NCBI RefSeq assembly: GCF_014204495.1
Contig: NZ_JACHLN010000001.1
Location: forward strand, 1,178,001-1,242,000
Length of the DNA stretch: 64,000 bases
Reading direction: 5' to 3'
Source: Sphingomonas kyeonggiensis
GTDB lineage: Bacteria > Pseudomonadota > Alphaproteobacteria > Sphingomonadales > Sphingomonadaceae
Below are positions 25,478-33,926 of the stretch, piece after piece. A program made the position numbers and the translations under genes. The notes below the pieces were generated by a model. That model was not told where the DNA came from. It was given only the letters and a program-made list of their open reading frames with translations, and made no database searches. Every line of letters starts with the position of its first letter. Position 1 is the first letter of the stretch.

Positions 25478-26254
25478 TCATTGCCCTCGCTTGGCCGCGC
25501 CGCCCTGCGCCGCTTCCTCGATAACCGCGGCGATCGCCTCGGGCTTCGACACGAAGACCGCGTGGCTGCCGGGGACTTCGCGGAGCGTCGCCCGGGCGCG
25601 CTGCGCCATGCCGCGCTGGCCGGCGGGCGGGATGATGTGATCGTCCTTCGGCACGACGAACCAGCTTGGCCTGGTCTTCCAGGCCGGCACGGTGATCTTG
25701 CCCTCCAGCGCCTTCGCACCCCAGGGCTGCTGCGAGTCCGCCATGAACCGTGCCGTCTCCGGCGCCACGTCGCCGGCGAAGAGCGCGGGGAACTGCGCCT
25801 TGTCGAGCGTCAGCGTGCCGTCGGGGCTCGGAATGATCGGCAGCGCGGGTGCGCCCGGCGGGGCGCTGGCGACGATCGAGGAAACCGACTCTCCCTGGTC
25901 GGGCGCGAAGGCGGCGACATAGACGAGCGCGGTGACCTTGGGATCCGATCCGGCTTCGGTGATGATCACGCCGCCATAGCTATGGCCGACCAGCACCACC
26001 TTGCCCTTGATCGTCGCGAGCGCGCGCCGGGTGGCGGCGACATCGTCCTCGAGCGAGGTGGTCGGGTTCTGCAGGACGACCACCTCATAGCCGTCCTTGC
26101 GCAGGATATTGTACACGCCCGCCCAGCCCGAGCCGTCGACGAAGGCGCCGTGGATGAGGACGATGGTCGGGTGCCCGGCATCATCGCTAGCTAGGGCGGG
26201 GGCGGCGCTGGTGGCGAGGCTCGCGGAGGCGAGCGCTGCGATTGTCTTGTTCAT
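25478..26254 (-). CDS. Exported alpha/beta hydrolase
   Basis: A 258-residue hydrolase with a signal peptide (MNKTIAALASASLATSAAPALAS). The oxyanion/HG motif is IVLIHGAFVDGSGW, and the nucleophile elbow GHSYGG (S92) is followed by VIITEAG. A late Asp lies in VVPKDDHIIPP and the catalytic His in VPGSHAVFVSKPEAIA. The pattern matches the esterase/salicylate-esterase-like branch of the family. Periplasmic location is inferred from the signal. It sits between the ABM protein gene and the aldo/keto reductase gene with short gaps (25 and 4 bases), so all are likely one transcript. Confidence 0.9.
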   Translation of the reverse strand: MNKTIAALASASLATSAAPALASDDAGHPTIVLIHGAFVDGSGWAGVYNILRKDGYEVVVLQNPTTSLEDDVAATRRALATIKGKVVLVGHSYGGVIITEAGSDPKVTALVYVAAFAPDQGESVSSIVASAPPGAPALPIIPSPDGTLTLDKAQFPALFAGDVAPETARFMADSQQPWGAKALEGKITVPAWKTRPSWFVVPKDDHIIPPAGQRGMAQRARATLREVPGSHAVFVSKPEAIAAVIEEAAQGGAAKRGQ

Positions 26255-26279
26255 CTGGGTATCTCCGATTTCGGGGGGA

Positions 26280-26690
26280 TCAGGGGCGGTTGTTGAGGAT
26301 CTGCATCCGCGTCGCCTTGACCGGGCCGTTGGCGAGCTCGGGCAGGCGCGCGAACCAGGCCTGGACGTGCGGCGTGCGGTTGTGCGCTTCGAAATCCGCC
26401 TGGGTGGCGAAGATCTCGTAGAAGATGAAATGGCCGGGCCGCTCGCGATCCTCGTGGAGGAAATAGAGCAGGTTGTTGGGCTCGGCGCGGACCTTGGCGA
26501 CGAGCGGCAACGTCGCCTGGCGCAGCGCGTCCTCCTTGCCGGGCCTGGCCTGGATCTCGGCGACCACGGCATAGGCGGTGGCGGGGATTTCGGCATAGCG
26601 GATGCCGGCATGATCCTGTGCCAGCGCCGGTACGGCGGGGGCTGCCGTACCGATCAGCATGGCGAGCGCGAAGCGGGTGGAAAGGCGCAT
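26280..26690 (-). CDS. Exported antibiotic-biosynthesis-monooxygenase (ABM)-domain protein
   Basis: A 136-residue protein. The start at 26690 is used because AGAGGAG lies 8 bases upstream and a signal peptide follows (LSTRFALAMLIGTAAPAVPALAQ). The dimeric ferredoxin-like ABM domain covers residues 40-136 (YAVVAEIQARPGKEDALRQ, FLHEDRERPGHFIFYEIFA, ADFEAHNRTPHVQAWFARL). ABM proteins are cofactor-free monooxygenases or small-molecule-binding proteins. In a run with an oxygenase, a hydrolase and a VOC protein it may handle a quinone or phenolic intermediate; function not assignable. Confidence 0.85.
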   Translation of the reverse strand: MRLSTRFALAMLIGTAAPAVPALAQDHAGIRYAEIPATAYAVVAEIQARPGKEDALRQATLPLVAKVRAEPNNLLYFLHEDRERPGHFIFYEIFATQADFEAHNRTPHVQAWFARLPELANGPVKATRMQILNNRP

Positions 26691-26716
26691 CTTGCATCTC
26701 CTCTGAAAGAATGGGG

Positions 26717-28078
26717 TCAGTCGGCGACCCAATTGCCGTGAAAGCCGGGCGGGACGATGTGGGGCACGCGGATGCGGGCGAGGGGCGGTGCCTCGAAATC
26801 CCGGGCATCGAGGATCGCCAGGTCGGTGGTCCCGGCGGCCGCGTCGATCACGAAGCCCATCAGCCAGCCTTCATCCTCTTCCGCGCCCGGGTGCGCCGGC
26901 ACGAAGATGAATTCGCAGGGATGACGGTCCGGACCGAAGTCGTGCGTCTGGCGGGTGCCGGTGGCGAGGTCGTGCTTGAACAGGCCGGTGCCGAGAAACG
27001 GATCGACCATCGCCATGGTATAGGCATAGCGATAGGTCTGGCCGAGCCGCCGCTCGTCGCAACGCGGAAACTCCTGCGGTGCCGGATCGAGCGTGGTGCG
27101 CCGTACCGTTTGCGCCACCGGATCGAGCGTCCAGCGCTCCAGGCTGCAACGCTCGGAATCGGGGCCCGAGGTTCGCCGCCAGAACATCCGGTCATGGACG
27201 ACCAGGTCGAGGATCACGCTCCCGTCCGCAGCGTCATGCGCGTTGGCGGCGTGGAAGACGAAGCAGGGATCGACCGGGCACCAGATCACGTCGCCGGTAT
27301 CGCCGTCACGCGGCAGCAGGCCGATGCGCGGCTTGTGGCCGGCATTCCAGCGATAGGGGAATTGATAGCCCGCGATCGCCGCGGTGAGCGAGAAGGTGAC
27401 CGGCAGGTCGAACAGGATCGCGAACCGGCCGGTAAAGGCGAAGTCGTGAATCATCGGGCCGTGGCGCACCGGCACCTTCACTTCGCGCCGTACCTCGCCC
27501 TCGGGGCCGATCGCCAGGTAGCGGATCGCGCTCCATTTCGCCGCGTCATAGCTGACCGCGAGCATCTCGCCGGTCAGCGGGTCGACATGCGGATGCGCGC
27601 TGAGCCCGCCGTGCAGCGTGCCGGCGAAATCGGTGTAGCGCTCGGTCTCCAGCGTCTCGCCGATCACCACCGGTGTGCTGCCCGCTTCGATCAGCCCGAA
27701 GGTCTCGCCGCCATAGCCGATCACATTGGTGTTGACCGTGTCGAACAGATGGCGCGGCCCCGGCGTCCGTTCCTCGCCGAGCGCGTCGCTCACCGCGTTG
27801 GAGCGGATCCAGCGATTGCGGTACCAGAGCGCCCGGCCATCCTCGATGCGGATGCCATGGATCATGCCGTCGCCGGCGAACCAGTGATGCTTGCCCGGAT
27901 TGGGGTGCATCGGATTGGGGCCCATGCGCAGGTAGCGTCCGCGGAGTGCCGGGGGGATCGTGCCGAAGACCTCGAGGTCTTCGATCGTCAGCTCCTCGCG
28001 CATCGGGGTGTTTACGCCGGTGATGTAGGGCGTGTCCTGCGCGGTGGCGGGACGGCGCCCGAGTAGCGAACCGAACAT
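26717..28078 (-). CDS. Carotenoid-cleavage-type (RPE65/lignostilbene) oxygenase
   Basis: A 453-residue seven-bladed-propeller nonheme iron oxygenase. The four iron-ligand histidines can be placed at H162 (GGLSAHPHVDP), H211 (GPMIHDFAF), H276 (PCFVFHAANAHD) and H447 (PPGFHGNWVAD). YLRMGPNPMHP, KHHWFAGDGMIHGI and NVIGYGGETFGLIEAG are other family landmarks. Such enzymes split a carbon-carbon double bond in carotenoids, stilbenes or phenylpropenes; in Sphingomonas relatives they act on lignin-derived stilbenes or isoeugenol-like compounds. The substrate is unknown here. Cytoplasmic, as no signal is seen. It is in a minus-strand run with a VOC protein and an ABM protein. Confidence 0.92.
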   Translation of the reverse strand: MFGSLLGRRPATAQDTPYITGVNTPMREELTIEDLEVFGTIPPALRGRYLRMGPNPMHPNPGKHHWFAGDGMIHGIRIEDGRALWYRNRWIRSNAVSDALGEERTPGPRHLFDTVNTNVIGYGGETFGLIEAGSTPVVIGETLETERYTDFAGTLHGGLSAHPHVDPLTGEMLAVSYDAAKWSAIRYLAIGPEGEVRREVKVPVRHGPMIHDFAFTGRFAILFDLPVTFSLTAAIAGYQFPYRWNAGHKPRIGLLPRDGDTGDVIWCPVDPCFVFHAANAHDAADGSVILDLVVHDRMFWRRTSGPDSERCSLERWTLDPVAQTVRRTTLDPAPQEFPRCDERRLGQTYRYAYTMAMVDPFLGTGLFKHDLATGTRQTHDFGPDRHPCEFIFVPAHPGAEEDEGWLMGFVIDAAAGTTDLAILDARDFEAPPLARIRVPHIVPPGFHGNWVAD

Positions 28079-28102
28079 GGGCTGATCCTTCGCGATGGAG
28101 GA

Positions 28103-28927
28103 TTAGGCGCGCGCCACCAGGCGCTGCCGTGCGGCGCGGGCATTGTCGAAGACCTGCTTGACCGGTCCGAGCGCCTGGACGAACTCGAGCTGCTCGCCTT
28201 CGGGACCCTTGCAGTAGATCAGCCGCCAGCCATTCGACTTGCCTTCGGTGATCGGATTGGAATTGGCCTGCAGCGGCGCTGCCTGGCGCTGGGCCTCGGT
28301 GGTGACGGTCAGCACGCGATTGGCGCGGACCTGGACCATGCCGCGCCGGGCCGATTCCGCTTCCAGGTCATGGATGAACTGGTTGAAGTCGACATCGTCG
28401 CGGATGTGGAAGCAGATATGCATCATCCGCGGAAAGGCCGGGCTCATATGGTCGAGCGGCTCGGCGAAGCTGCGCGGTCCGCCCAGTGGCTGGTCGGCGT
28501 CGCGATATTGGAGCAGCTCGAGCACGACATTGTCGAACTGGATGAAGCGCACGTCGAGCCGCTGGGAACCGCCCTTGAGATCGGGCACGCCCATCGTCCG
28601 CGGATTGACGCCGCGCACCCGCGCCTCGATCTCCTGGTCGGTCAGCAGCGTGTTGTGGATGCGCTCACCCTGGAAATCGCCGTCGCGCATCACTTCGGTG
28701 CCGCCGAGCACTTCGGTGTAGAAGGTGAAGGCGCGTTCCATGTTCTGGACCGTCAGCCCGAAATGCTGGACGCCCTGCAGCCGCATGCCGAGCGCACTGG
28801 CGCCCGCTTCTTCGGCGCTGGCGGGCACGATCCCGCCGGTTGCCAGCAAGCCCGCCATCGCGGCGCCGCCACTCGTCTGCAGCAGCTCGCGCCGATCGAT
28901 TCCGGAGCGTTCCATCTTGTCGGTCAT
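28103..28927 (-). CDS. Tat-exported VOC (glyoxalase/dioxygenase-fold) protein
   Basis: A 274-residue protein. The ATG at 28927 is behind a good AGGAG and gives a twin-arginine signal (ERSGIDRRELLQTSGGAAMAG). The VOC fold follows: LQGVQHFGLTVQNMERAFTF, YTEVLGGTEVM, VRFIQFDNVVLELLQY, HICFHIRDDVDFNQFIHDLE, GEQLEFVQALG. Putative metal ligands are H (QHFGL), H/E (MHICF) and E (EQLEFVQ). Export through Tat implies folding with cofactor before transport. An extradiol dioxygenase, isomerase or lyase role is possible. It lies 24 bases upstream of the carotenoid-oxygenase gene. Confidence 0.85.
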   Translation of the reverse strand: MTDKMERSGIDRRELLQTSGGAAMAGLLATGGIVPASAEEAGASALGMRLQGVQHFGLTVQNMERAFTFYTEVLGGTEVMRDGDFQGERIHNTLLTDQEIEARVRGVNPRTMGVPDLKGGSQRLDVRFIQFDNVVLELLQYRDADQPLGGPRSFAEPLDHMSPAFPRMMHICFHIRDDVDFNQFIHDLEAESARRGMVQVRANRVLTVTTEAQRQAAPLQANSNPITEGKSNGWRLIYCKGPEGEQLEFVQALGPVKQVFDNARAARQRLVARA

Positions 28928-29052
28928 CGCCTGTCTCCTTCGTTCGATGTCATCGCCGGCCACGCGCCGGCCGTTTCAGGTGAAATCGCGTGGAACGGCG
29001 CTCCGCCATGGGGGGAGGGGCTGTCCGGGGGAGCGCCGTTCCTGTCTGGCGT

Positions 29053-29772
29053 TCATTGCGCCAGATATCCGCCGTCGATCGCGAGCTCGGTGCCGGTGAC
29101 GTAGCTGGCCTCGTCGCTGGCCAGGTACAGGCAGCCATAGGCGACCTCGCTCGGCTGGCCGCCGCGCCGCATCGGCGTCGCGTCGATAACCGCCTCGTTG
29201 AGCGCTGCATCCTGTGCATCGGTGAGCGGCGTACGGATGAAGCCGGGCAGCACCGCGTTCACGCGAATGCCGTCCCCGACATAGGTGATCGCTGCGTTCC
29301 TGGTCATCTGGAGCACCGCGCCCTTGGCCGCGTGATAGCTGTGTGCGCCGGCAACCGCGGCGGTACCCCAGATCGAGGCGATGTTGACGATTGATCCGGC
29401 CTGCTGGGCCCGCATCACCCGCACCGCTTCACGCATGCCCAGGAACACGCCGGTCTGGTCGACCGCGATCATCCTGAGCCAGGCTTCCAGGCCGAGCGCG
29501 TGCAGCGGCTCGTACGCGATGACCCCGGCATTGTTGACCAGTATGTCCAGCCCGCCCGCCTGTTCGACCACATGATCCACCGCGCGGGCCCAGTCGCCTT
29601 CGCTCGTCACGTCGAGCGTCAATGGCGTGACCCCGTCCGGATAGGGCCGGGCCGGCGGCACGATATCGGCGGCGAACACCACGGCGCCTTCGCGAACGAA
29701 CAGGTCGGATATGGCCTGGCCGATGCCGCTGGCGGCGCCGGTGACGAGGGCAACTTTCCCTGTAAGCCGCAT
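29053..29772 (-). CDS. Short-chain dehydrogenase/reductase (SDR)
   Basis: A 239-residue classical SDR. VALVTGAASGIGQAISDLFV (residues 7-26) is the NAD(P) TGxxxGxG motif, LVNNAGVIAYEPL the NNAG motif, SIVNIASIWG the catalytic Ser strand and YHAAKGAVLQM the YxxxK active site. The C-terminus SDEASYVTGTELAIDGGYLAQ is typical. It would oxidise or reduce an alcohol/ketone in the cytoplasm. It is the first gene of the minus-strand run and is divergent from the sensor kinase gene, with 255 bases between them. About 125 bases separate it from the VOC gene, so a second promoter is possible there. Confidence 0.92.
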   Translation of the reverse strand: MRLTGKVALVTGAASGIGQAISDLFVREGAVVFAADIVPPARPYPDGVTPLTLDVTSEGDWARAVDHVVEQAGGLDILVNNAGVIAYEPLHALGLEAWLRMIAVDQTGVFLGMREAVRVMRAQQAGSIVNIASIWGTAAVAGAHSYHAAKGAVLQMTRNAAITYVGDGIRVNAVLPGFIRTPLTDAQDAALNEAVIDATPMRRGGQPSEVAYGCLYLASDEASYVTGTELAIDGGYLAQ

Positions 29773-30027
29773 GGCGATCGCTCCTGCTCGACGATGTCCT
29801 GATCGCTGTCTGGCGGACGCGGCGCCGCGCTTCGATGTCGTACGGGGTAGCCCGCAGCCACACTTTCGAGGGAAGCCGGAACGGAGCGAGGCACCCGGCC
29901 GGGGCGCGAAATGGCCGCTTTTCGGGGCTGATCCTCAAACGGGGGAAAAGCTGCTACGCCCTTTGGTGCCGACAGGCTCGGCATGCCGCGACAGGCCTGG
30001 GATGACGAAGGCGAGGGGGGAACGCCG

Positions 30028-33000
30028 GTGCGCATGCTGATTGCCGCTTGCCGGGGATTGCTCGCCGCGCTTCTCGCGGTCGCCGCCTTCTGTGCCGCCC
30101 CCGCCGCCGGCCAGGAAATTCCACCCCGTCTCGAGCAGTTCCGGCACGATCGCTGGATGACCTATGAAGGCGCGCCCGCCGGCATGGCCCGGATCGCGCA
30201 GACGCCGGATGGCTGGATATGGATATCCGCCGCCGAGGGCCTGTTCCGCTTCGATGGACTCACCTTCGAGCGGATCCCGGTGGAAATGGGCTCGCCCCTG
30301 GAGCGTGCCTCCGCCGGGCCGCTGCTGGTGGCCCGCTCGGGGGAGCTATGGGTCGGCTATGGCCAGAGTGCCGGCGTTGCGGTCTATCGTGGCGGCAAAC
30401 TCCGCCATGTGCCGATGCCCAGCCCGCCGGCGACGATCAGCTATCTGGCGCAAACCCCGGACGGGGCAATCTGGGCGGTGGCCGGCTATCGCAACTTCGC
30501 CCGCGAGCGGCTGTTCCGCTTCGCCGGTGGCCGCTGGGAGAATGCCGAAGCGCGGTACGGGGTGGCGGAGGGCTATCTGAGCGAGCCGTGCGTCACGGCG
30601 GACGGAACGATGTGGCTCACCCGCTCCGATACCCGAAGATCGATACTCCTGTTTCTCCGCCCCGGTGCGAAGCGGTTTGAGGCCAGTTCATTTCCGCTCA
30701 CCGGGTCCCGCTGCTTCGCGGATCGATGGGGCCGGCTATGGGTCCCCGGCAAACAGCTGGTGATGCTGGCCGGGCGGGACGGCAAGCTGCTCGATCGCCC
30801 GCCGGGCCTGCGGGAAGCCGCGGCCGCACCGCCGATCTTGCGGAGCATAGGCGCCGATGGCGGCCTGTGGGGTCTGGTATTGCGCAAGGGCGTCTATTAC
30901 GCGCCCGGCGTGCCGGAAGCCGGGCGCGGGGCCAGCAATCGGGCAGGACTGTTCTCGGTCGCCGACGGGCTTACCTCGGAAAGCACCGCCGATCTCTTCA
31001 TCGATCGCGACGGCAACATCTGGGTTGCCACGCAATTGGGGCTCGACCGGTTCCGCCGCGCCACCGCGGTGCGCGAGCCGTTCGTCACGGGCAATTTTTC
31101 CTATGGCCTCGCCATGAGCCAGAGCGGTTCGGAGGTCTATGTCAGCTCCGACCAGGGGGTATTCCAGCTTTCCCCGGGCGAGCCGCGCAAGCTTGTGCGC
31201 GATTGGCCGGACGGGCAGTGCCCTGCGCGCGGTAAGGGTCTCTGGCTGATCTACGGAACGCGGATCGTGCGGCTCCAGGAGGGGCGCGAGCACGTGATCC
31301 CCCGGCCTTCGGGCCAGAACCTGACCTCCGTCTGTGCCGAGGATCGCTTCGGCCGCCTCTGGGTCGGTACCGTCGGGAATGAACTCAGATGGCATGATGC
31401 GCGCGGCTGGCACGTGCCGGGGCGGCAGCTCCCCAGGCCGCAATCCGCGGATCTTGTGATCACCGCGGCCGGGGACCTGGCCTATACGACCGGCAAGGAG
31501 CTGGTGCAGGTGATTGGCGAAAAGGTCAGCATCACGCCGCTTGGCAAGCATGACCCGGGGGTGATTACCCATTTGTCGGCTGGCCTGGATGCCTTGTTTT
31601 TGAGCGGAAGCAACGGCCTGTTGCGGATACGCGGAAACAGGATCGATCGCCTGGACTGGCGGCGCGTGCCCTGGGCCGTGCAGCTGCGGGATCTGCTGCA
31701 GACGCCGGCGGGCGACACATGGCTGATGCGCCGCGACGTCATCTCCCGGGTCTCCACCCGGGACCTCGAACGCGCCTTTGGCGATCCTGGCGCAGCGCTG
31801 GAGCGGGTTGCGCTCGACCTGCGGGACGGTGTCCGGATTTCCCAGAACCTTGCCTTTGCCGGTCCCCAAATGGCGTTCGGGGCCGATGGCCGGGTATGGC
31901 AGCTCAACAACAATGGCGTCGCGTTCATCGATCCGGCGCAGCTTCTGCGAAGGGCGGTCCGCCCGCCTGTCACGATCCGGGCGCTGACGAGTGCCGGCGC
32001 CGTCCACCGCGATCCGGCGGCGCTGGTCCTTTCGCCGGGGACCCATGCCTTCGATATCGACTATACCGCGCTCTCCTATGCCCATCCCGAGCGGCTGCGG
32101 TTCCGCTATCGCCTGGAGGGTGTCGATGCCGACTGGGTCGATGCCGGTAGCCGGCGCCTGGCGTCCTACGCCAATCTCGGCCCCGGTTCGTATCGCTTCC
32201 GCGTCATCGCTTCGGACAATCGGCAGGACTGGAGCGATCCGGGCGCGATGCTCGACATCGTCATCAAGCCGACCTTCGTGCAGGGCTGGCCGTTCAAGCT
32301 GCTCTGCGCGATCCTTCTGCTCGGCCTGCTCTGGCTCGCTTACGCGTTGCGCCTGCGTGCCGTCGCCAACCGCATCCAGCTGCGCATGGCGGACCGGATG
32401 GCCGAGCGCGAGCGCATCGCCCGCGAGCTGCACGACACGCTGCTTCAAGGCATCCAGGGGCTGATGATGCGCTTCCAGGTGGTGGCCGACCGGATCACCG
32501 ATCCCGTCACCCGGCAATCGCTCGACCGCGCGCTGGATAGCGCCGATGCGGTGGTGATCGAGGGGCGCGAGCGGGTGCGAGACCTGCGCTGTGTGCCGGA
32601 AGCGGGAGAACTCGGGCACAAGATCGATTCGCTGGTGGAATCGATGGTCGAGGGGGACGGCCCGCGGATCCGCCTGTCGGTCAGCGGCGGGCAGCGTTCG
32701 CTGCGTGCGCTAGTGACCACCGAGGCGCTGCGCATCGTCGAGGAGGCGCTCCGCAACGCCCTGCATCATGCGGCGGCGCAATCGATCTCGGTCGGGCTGG
32801 AATATGGCCGCCGGCAGTTCGTCCTGAGCATCCGCGATACAGGCGTCGGCATTCCCGAAGAGATACTCGCCGCAGGCAGCCGTTCGGGGCATTATGGCCT
32901 GATCGGCATGCGCGAGCGTGCTAGCCGGATCGGTGGGAGGCTCGATATCGTGGGCAGGAAAGGCGACGGGACGGAGGTCGTGCTGCGCGTGCCCGCACGC

Positions 33001-33072
33001 GCCGCCTATGCCGGGCGCCGTCGTGTTGCCGGCTGGCTGCAGGCGATCCTTGGGGGAGTGCGGGACGCGTGA
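30028..33072 (+). CDS. Propeller-type sensor histidine kinase (Reg_prop, Y_Y_Y, HisKA_3)
   Basis: A roughly 1014-residue membrane sensor. GTG 30028 is chosen because GAGGGGGG lies 8 bases upstream and a signal peptide follows directly. Two-component-regulator propeller repeats fill residues about 45-640 (TPDGWIWISAAEGLFRFDG, DRDGNIWVATQLGLDRFR, DRFGRLWVGTVGNELRWHD). The Y_Y_Y domain is at about 650-745 and one transmembrane helix at about 752-772. HisKA_3 follows with the phospho-histidine in RIARELHDTLLQGIQG (about residue 801), then an HATPase domain (RNALHHAAAQSI, IRDTGVGIP, YGLIGMRERA). There is no receiver domain. It overlaps the response regulator gene by GTGA and is divergent from the oxygenase run, its probable target. 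Confidence 0.93.
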   Translation: MRMLIAACRGLLAALLAVAAFCAAPAAGQEIPPRLEQFRHDRWMTYEGAPAGMARIAQTPDGWIWISAAEGLFRFDGLTFERIPVEMGSPLERASAGPLLVARSGELWVGYGQSAGVAVYRGGKLRHVPMPSPPATISYLAQTPDGAIWAVAGYRNFARERLFRFAGGRWENAEARYGVAEGYLSEPCVTADGTMWLTRSDTRRSILLFLRPGAKRFEASSFPLTGSRCFADRWGRLWVPGKQLVMLAGRDGKLLDRPPGLREAAAAPPILRSIGADGGLWGLVLRKGVYYAPGVPEAGRGASNRAGLFSVADGLTSESTADLFIDRDGNIWVATQLGLDRFRRATAVREPFVTGNFSYGLAMSQSGSEVYVSSDQGVFQLSPGEPRKLVRDWPDGQCPARGKGLWLIYGTRIVRLQEGREHVIPRPSGQNLTSVCAEDRFGRLWVGTVGNELRWHDARGWHVPGRQLPRPQSADLVITAAGDLAYTTGKELVQVIGEKVSITPLGKHDPGVITHLSAGLDALFLSGSNGLLRIRGNRIDRLDWRRVPWAVQLRDLLQTPAGDTWLMRRDVISRVSTRDLERAFGDPGAALERVALDLRDGVRISQNLAFAGPQMAFGADGRVWQLNNNGVAFIDPAQLLRRAVRPPVTIRALTSAGAVHRDPAALVLSPGTHAFDIDYTALSYAHPERLRFRYRLEGVDADWVDAGSRRLASYANLGPGSYRFRVIASDNRQDWSDPGAMLDIVIKPTFVQGWPFKLLCAILLLGLLWLAYALRLRAVANRIQLRMADRMAERERIARELHDTLLQGIQGLMMRFQVVADRITDPVTRQSLDRALDSADAVVIEGRERVRDLRCVPEAGELGHKIDSLVESMVEGDGPRIRLSVSGGQRSLRALVTTEALRIVEEALRNALHHAAAQSISVGLEYGRRQFVLSIRDTGVGIPEEILAAGSRSGHYGLIGMRERASRIGGRLDIVGRKGDGTEVVLRVPARAAYAGRRRVAGWLQAILGGVRDA

Positions 33073-33698
33073 CCGCGGGCAATCCCATCCGTGTGCTGGC
33101 GGTCGACGATCATGCGGTGTTCCGCGACGGCATCGCCGCCATCCTCGCCCCTGAGCCGGACATGGTCCTGGTCGGCGAGGCGACCAATGGCGTCGAGGCT
33201 GTCGATGCGTTCCAGAATCTGCGCCCTGACGTCACGCTGATGGACCTCCAGATGCCGGTGCGCAGCGGCATGCAGGCGATCGCCGAGATCCGGGCGCAGG
33301 CCCCCGCGGCACGCATCGTCGTGCTCACCACCTATGACGGCGACGTTCAGGCCGTGCGCGCGCTCAAGGCCGGCGCCTGCGGCTATCTGCTGAAGAGCTC
33401 GCTCCGCAAGGAATTGCTCGAGACGATCCGCATCGTCCACGCCGGCGGCCGCTACGTCCCCGCCGCGCTGGCGCAGCAGATCGCCATCCATTCGGCTGAA
33501 GAGCCGCTCAGCGTTCGCGAGGTGGCGATCCTCCAGCACGTGGCGGCGGGCAAGCCGAACAAGGTGATCGCCTGGGAACTGTCGCTGTCCGAGGAAACGG
33601 TGAAGGCGCACCTGCGCAGCGTTTATTCCAAGCTCGACGTCAACGACCGCACCCAGGCAGTTACCGTCGCCCTGCGCCGCGGCATCATCGCCTTGTAG
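33069..33698 (+). CDS. NarL/FixJ-type response regulator
   Basis: A 209-residue two-domain regulator. The receiver domain has the acidic pair in VLAVDDHAVFRDG, the phospho-acceptor D59 in DVTLMDLQMP, T in IVVLTTYDGD and K in GYLLKSS. The LuxR-type helix-turn-helix covers about residues 145-205 (EPLSVREVAILQHVAAGKPN, SLSEETVKAHLRSVYSKLDV). GTG start overlapping the kinase stop, so it is the cognate partner of the propeller kinase. A target promoter in the 29773-30027 gap is likely, but I see no clear operator there. Confidence 0.94.
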   Translation: MTAGNPIRVLAVDDHAVFRDGIAAILAPEPDMVLVGEATNGVEAVDAFQNLRPDVTLMDLQMPVRSGMQAIAEIRAQAPAARIVVLTTYDGDVQAVRALKAGACGYLLKSSLRKELLETIRIVHAGGRYVPAALAQQIAIHSAEEPLSVREVAILQHVAAGKPNKVIAWELSLSEETVKAHLRSVYSKLDVNDRTQAVTVALRRGIIAL

Positions 33699-33770
33699 GG
33701 CGATAAAGGCCGACAGCCACGGCCACTCGGCCGGTCTATCCATATTAAGTAATTGATATTATTGAAATAA

Positions 33771-33861
33771 TGGCGGAGCGGGAGGGATTCGAACCCTCGA
33801 TACGGTTTTGCCGTATACTCACTTTCCAGGCGAGCGCCTTCGACCACTCGGCCACCGCTCC
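33771..33861 (-). tRNA. tRNA-Ser (anticodon GGA)
   Basis: Read on the minus strand, the acceptor stem GGAGCGG (33861-33855) pairs with CCGCTCC (33781-33775), followed by discriminator G and an encoded CCA (33773-33771). The D-arm is GGCCGAGTGGTCGAAGGC, the anticodon stem-loop CTCGCCTGGAAAGTGAG gives anticodon GGA, a long variable arm (TACGGCAAAACCGTA) marks a class II tRNA, and the T-arm is GAGGGTTCGAATCCCTC. It reads UCC/UCU serine codons. Confidence 0.96.
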
Positions 33862-33926
33862 GCATGTCCCGGAAGTTGCGTGCCCTAACGATTGACGGGG
33901 GCGGAGGCAAGCAGCAGTCTTGCGCC

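Noticed and set aside
33771..33861. tRNA-Ser as an attachment site of an integrated element
   Set aside because: No integrase gene and no repeat of the tRNA 3' end is visible in the flanking sequence.
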